Made by a program: the position numbers and the translations under genes | NCBI GenBank assembly: GCA_003538495.1 | Contig: DPSD01000109.1 | Coordinates: 1 to 6,282, forward strand | From: Accumulibacter sp. | GTDB lineage: Bacteria > Pseudomonadota > Gammaproteobacteria > Burkholderiales > Rhodocyclaceae | Direction of reading: 5' to 3' | Length of the DNA stretch: 6,282 nt | The notes under the pieces: model-generated | Database searches by the model: none | What the model was told of the DNA's origin: nothing | Seen by the model: only the letters and a program-made list of their open reading frames with translations | Shown: positions 4,198 through 6,282 of the stretch, in pieces | Position numbering within the stretch: position 1 is the stretch's first letter | How the letters are laid out: the number at the start of each line of letters is the position of its first letter

Positions 4198-6282
4198 TCA
4201 GATCGACTGCTTGATCGCCAGCACCGCCTGATTGCGCAAGGTTCGCAGCAGCGACAACTCCTTCTCGGAGATGACGATCTCACCGGCGTGCTGGCGGTCG
4301 GCGTAGATCATCGCCACCGGGCTGCCCTTGACGCAGAGCGGGAAAACGACAAGCCGATGCGCGCTCACGGCCTTGCGAAACCAGGCCGGAATACGGGCGG
4401 CGATCTTCGCATCGCTGGTGTCGCTGATCAGCACATCGACGCCGTTGGCCAGTGCCGCATGAAAGATGTCCGCGGCAAACACCAGGGAAAACTTGAAGCG
4501 CCTGGCAACCTCGGGGGCATTCGGTCCGAAGCCGAAACGACCGAGCATCGAATTGCTGCGCCCATCCCGAATGCACAAAATGACGGTCCTGAAACCCTTC
4601 GCGCGGTAGATGGTTTCCAGAATGATGCGCAGCACGTCGTTGAGCCTGAACTCGCTGACCAAGGCGTTGCTGACGTCCTGGATCCCAGCCATCAGAATGA
4701 CTTCGCCGGCGTCAGGCGAGGCTGCCGGAACGAACTCGCTCCCGTCAACCGACCGCTCATCGCACGCTACCGCCTCCGGCACGTCGTCGGAAAGCACCGT
4801 GCCGCCAGCCAGGCCATCGTCCCGGGTCGGTACCAGCTCGGCGACCGGCCGGGTAGCCGGCGCCGCTCCCCAGGCCTTGAGCTTCCTTCCGAAACGCGTC
4901 TGCTGCAGATTGAGGTGAATGATGCCGGCAAAATGCGTCATGTGCTCGAAGGACTTGACCAGGGTTCTTTGCAGACTCTGCTCATCGACTTCAATGACCT
5001 CGCCGAAACGCGCGACGATCTTGCGCAGCTCTTTCTGTTGCTGATCGGGTCCCGCATCGGCGACCAGGGCACACAATTCGTTGGACAGTGCCGCCAGCAC
5101 GCGCAGGCGATCCTCGGAGTTGACCGGGCGACGCACACTCCCGGCCGGCAGCTTGCGCATGCTGCTTACGATCAGCTTTGGAAATCCCCAGCTCTGCGCG
5201 ATACCAATGCCCAGGTCCTCGAACGACAGACCGAGCACCTGCAGCGCAGCCGCCTCCTCGGAGCAGTTCTTCTGCTGCTGAACGCGCCTGATCTCGGCGC
5301 TTTCTTCCGGGAAATAATACTGGCTCAGCAGGCGTCCCAGGTTGTGGAACATCGAACAGATGAAGGCCTGCTCTACGTCCCCACGCGTCGCTGTCTTGCC
5401 GCCAAGGTCCTTGGCCAGCGCGCCGGCCAGATTGGCGCGCAGGAATTCCTCCTTGAGCTGATTGGCATTCTCCTTGTTTTGCAGGTGATCGAAGAGCATC
5501 ACCGTGATCGCAATGCTGCGCAACGCATCGAGGCCCAGGACGACAACCGCGCGCGATACGGTGCTGATACTGCCGCCGCCGGCCTGCCGATAGTGCACCG
5601 AATTGACCATCCGCAGGATCTTGTTGGTCAGCGAAAAATCCTTGAGGATCGCGTTCGAGAGTTCGGAAACGCTCTGGTTCTCGGAGGCGGTGATCCGGTT
5701 GATCGCCCCGACCGACTCGGACAGTGCCGGAAAGTCACTTTTGTGGCGCATCCGCCGCAGCAGGAATTCGATCGTGCTCTGCTTCGCATCTGCCGACGGC
5801 GCCGTGCTTTCCGGCTGCAGGTAGTCGTCCAGGGCGGCGCGCATCTCGACGGCTGAACCGTAACGGCTCTGCGGATCGCGCGCCAGTGCCCGATAGAGCA
5901 CCGCCACCAGACGCTCGTCGAGCAGACTGCTCAACTCGGGTGGCAGACGGATGTCGGTGCCGGCGATGTGCTGCATCACCTGCTTGATGTCGCCACCCGC
6001 GACCGCCCGCTGCCCACTGAGCAGTTCGTACAGCACCAGGCCGGCCGAGAAGATGTCCGTTCTTTCGTTGCTGGTGCGCTTTTCGATGTATTCCGGAGCC
6101 ATGTAGGCTGGCGTACCCGACCATTGACCGCCATCGCTGCCGGTGCCGGTGGAGCGGCTGGCGATGCCGAAGTCCATCACCCGCGGCACGCCGTCGTCGT
6201 CAATCAGAATGTTGCTCGGCTTGAGGTCACGATGAATGATCCCCGCCGCGTGCGCGTGGGCAACCGCATCGAGGATGGCCTG
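4198..6282 (-). CDS. Ser/Thr protein kinase-HDOD-GAF signalling protein (partial, N-terminus beyond window)
   Basis: The frame is open to the window edge, giving 694 residues without the kinase N-lobe. Residues 1-~155 are a PknB-like (Hanks-type) C-lobe: catalytic loop HRDLKPSN (17-24, Asp19), DFG (37-39), GTPAYMAPE activation segment (to 64), and subdomain IX Asp76 in DIFSAGLVLYELLSG. All catalytic residues in view are intact, so an active kinase is likely. Residues ~172-385 form an HDOD domain, with KDFSLTNKILRMVNS, ISTVSRAVVVLGLDALRS and MFHNLGRLL. Its His313-Asn314 replaces the HD pair of true phosphohydrolases, so it is probably a non-catalytic scaffold or sensor. Residues ~386-530 include a linker rich in Ala, Asp and Val. 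Residues ~531-692 look like a GAF domain (DVSNALVSEFRLNDVLRIIL; VFPLCVKGSPVAMIYADR; LRTLRNQAVLAI), suggesting ligand sensing. No transmembrane segment is visible, so it is probably cytosolic. Its stop lies 37 bp from the convergent bamD stop, with no clear terminator between. Substrate and signal are unknown. Confidence 0.9.
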   Translation of the reverse strand, partial: QAILDAVAHAHAAGIIHRDLKPSNILIDDDGVPRVMDFGIASRSTGTGSDGGQWSGTPAYMAPEYIEKRTSNERTDIFSAGLVLYELLSGQRAVAGGDIKQVMQHIAGTDIRLPPELSSLLDERLVAVLYRALARDPQSRYGSAVEMRAALDDYLQPESTAPSADAKQSTIEFLLRRMRHKSDFPALSESVGAINRITASENQSVSELSNAILKDFSLTNKILRMVNSVHYRQAGGGSISTVSRAVVVLGLDALRSIAITVMLFDHLQNKENANQLKEEFLRANLAGALAKDLGGKTATRGDVEQAFICSMFHNLGRLLSQYYFPEESAEIRRVQQQKNCSEEAAALQVLGLSFEDLGIGIAQSWGFPKLIVSSMRKLPAGSVRRPVNSEDRLRVLAALSNELCALVADAGPDQQQKELRKIVARFGEVIEVDEQSLQRTLVKSFEHMTHFAGIIHLNLQQTRFGRKLKAWGAAPATRPVAELVPTRDDGLAGGTVLSDDVPEAVACDERSVDGSEFVPAASPDAGEVILMAGIQDVSNALVSEFRLNDVLRIILETIYRAKGFRTVILCIRDGRSNSMLGRFGFGPNAPEVARRFKFSLVFAADIFHAALANGVDVLISDTSDAKIAARIPAWFRKAVSAHRLVVFPLCVKGSPVAMIYADRQHAGEIVISEKELSLLRTLRNQAVLAIKQSI

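Noticed and set aside
3375..4283. 302-codon minus-strand open frame
   Set aside because: It mirrors bamD and runs into the kinase 3' end; the peptide has no family features.
4288..5856. 522-codon plus-strand open frame
   Set aside because: It is antisense to the kinase-HDOD-GAF gene, whose motifs are unmistakable. The product has no recognisable domain and is rich in Arg, Gln, Asp and His, as expected for a mirror frame in high-GC DNA.
1..6282. CRISPR array, IS element, tRNA or rRNA
   Set aside because: No regularly spaced direct repeats, transposase motifs with terminal repeats, or RNA gene signatures were seen on reading through both strands.

Overview
The window looks like chromosomal DNA of a high-GC betaproteobacterium. 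The best guess is a Rhodocyclales / 'Candidatus Accumulibacter'-like lineage. This rests on recalled resemblance of the PhaB and BamD proteins (BamD ends in PWWKLW), on strongly GC-biased codons, and on an rluD-pgeF pair placed divergently from bamD and near a pha gene. The genus is an inference, not a demonstration.

Layout. (1) Positions 1-598, minus strand: the N-terminal four fifths of PhaB, the NADPH-dependent acetoacetyl-CoA reductase of polyhydroxyalkanoate synthesis, cut by the window edge. (2) Positions 599-1172: about 570 bp without a convincing intact gene. It holds a 7-bp-stem inverted repeat just upstream of phaB and a weakly coding-like, frame-interrupted minus-strand stretch. 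(3) Positions 1173-1385, plus strand: a 70-residue two-helix inner-membrane protein of unknown function. A TATAAT hexamer lies only 6 nt before its ATG and there is no Shine-Dalgarno sequence, so it may be leaderless. (4) Positions 1386-3328, minus strand: rluD and pgeF in a translationally coupled pair (GTGA overlap). RluD is a 23S rRNA pseudouridine synthase with a very acidic C-terminal tail. PgeF is a peptidoglycan-editing multicopper-oxidase-like hydrolase with an extra segment of about 25 residues. (5) Positions 3366-4160, plus strand: bamD, the lipoprotein of the outer-membrane beta-barrel assembly machine, divergent from rluD. Its probable -10 box lies inside the rluD 5' coding region. 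(6) Positions 4198-6282, minus strand, running off the right edge: a Ser/Thr protein kinase fused to an HDOD domain and a C-terminal GAF domain. This is a multi-domain signalling protein and the least conventional gene here.

How they fit together. RluD (ribosome maturation), PgeF (murein precursor quality control) and BamD (outer membrane assembly) are growth and envelope housekeeping functions. PhaB belongs to carbon storage. The kinase-HDOD-GAF protein is a probable signal integrator whose input and targets cannot be read from this sequence. No mobile element, CRISPR array, tRNA or rRNA was seen. The most unusual observations are the kinase-HDOD-GAF architecture, the PgeF insertion carrying its own inverted repeat, the RluD acidic tail, the possibly leaderless small membrane gene, and the head-to-head rluD/bamD start region.
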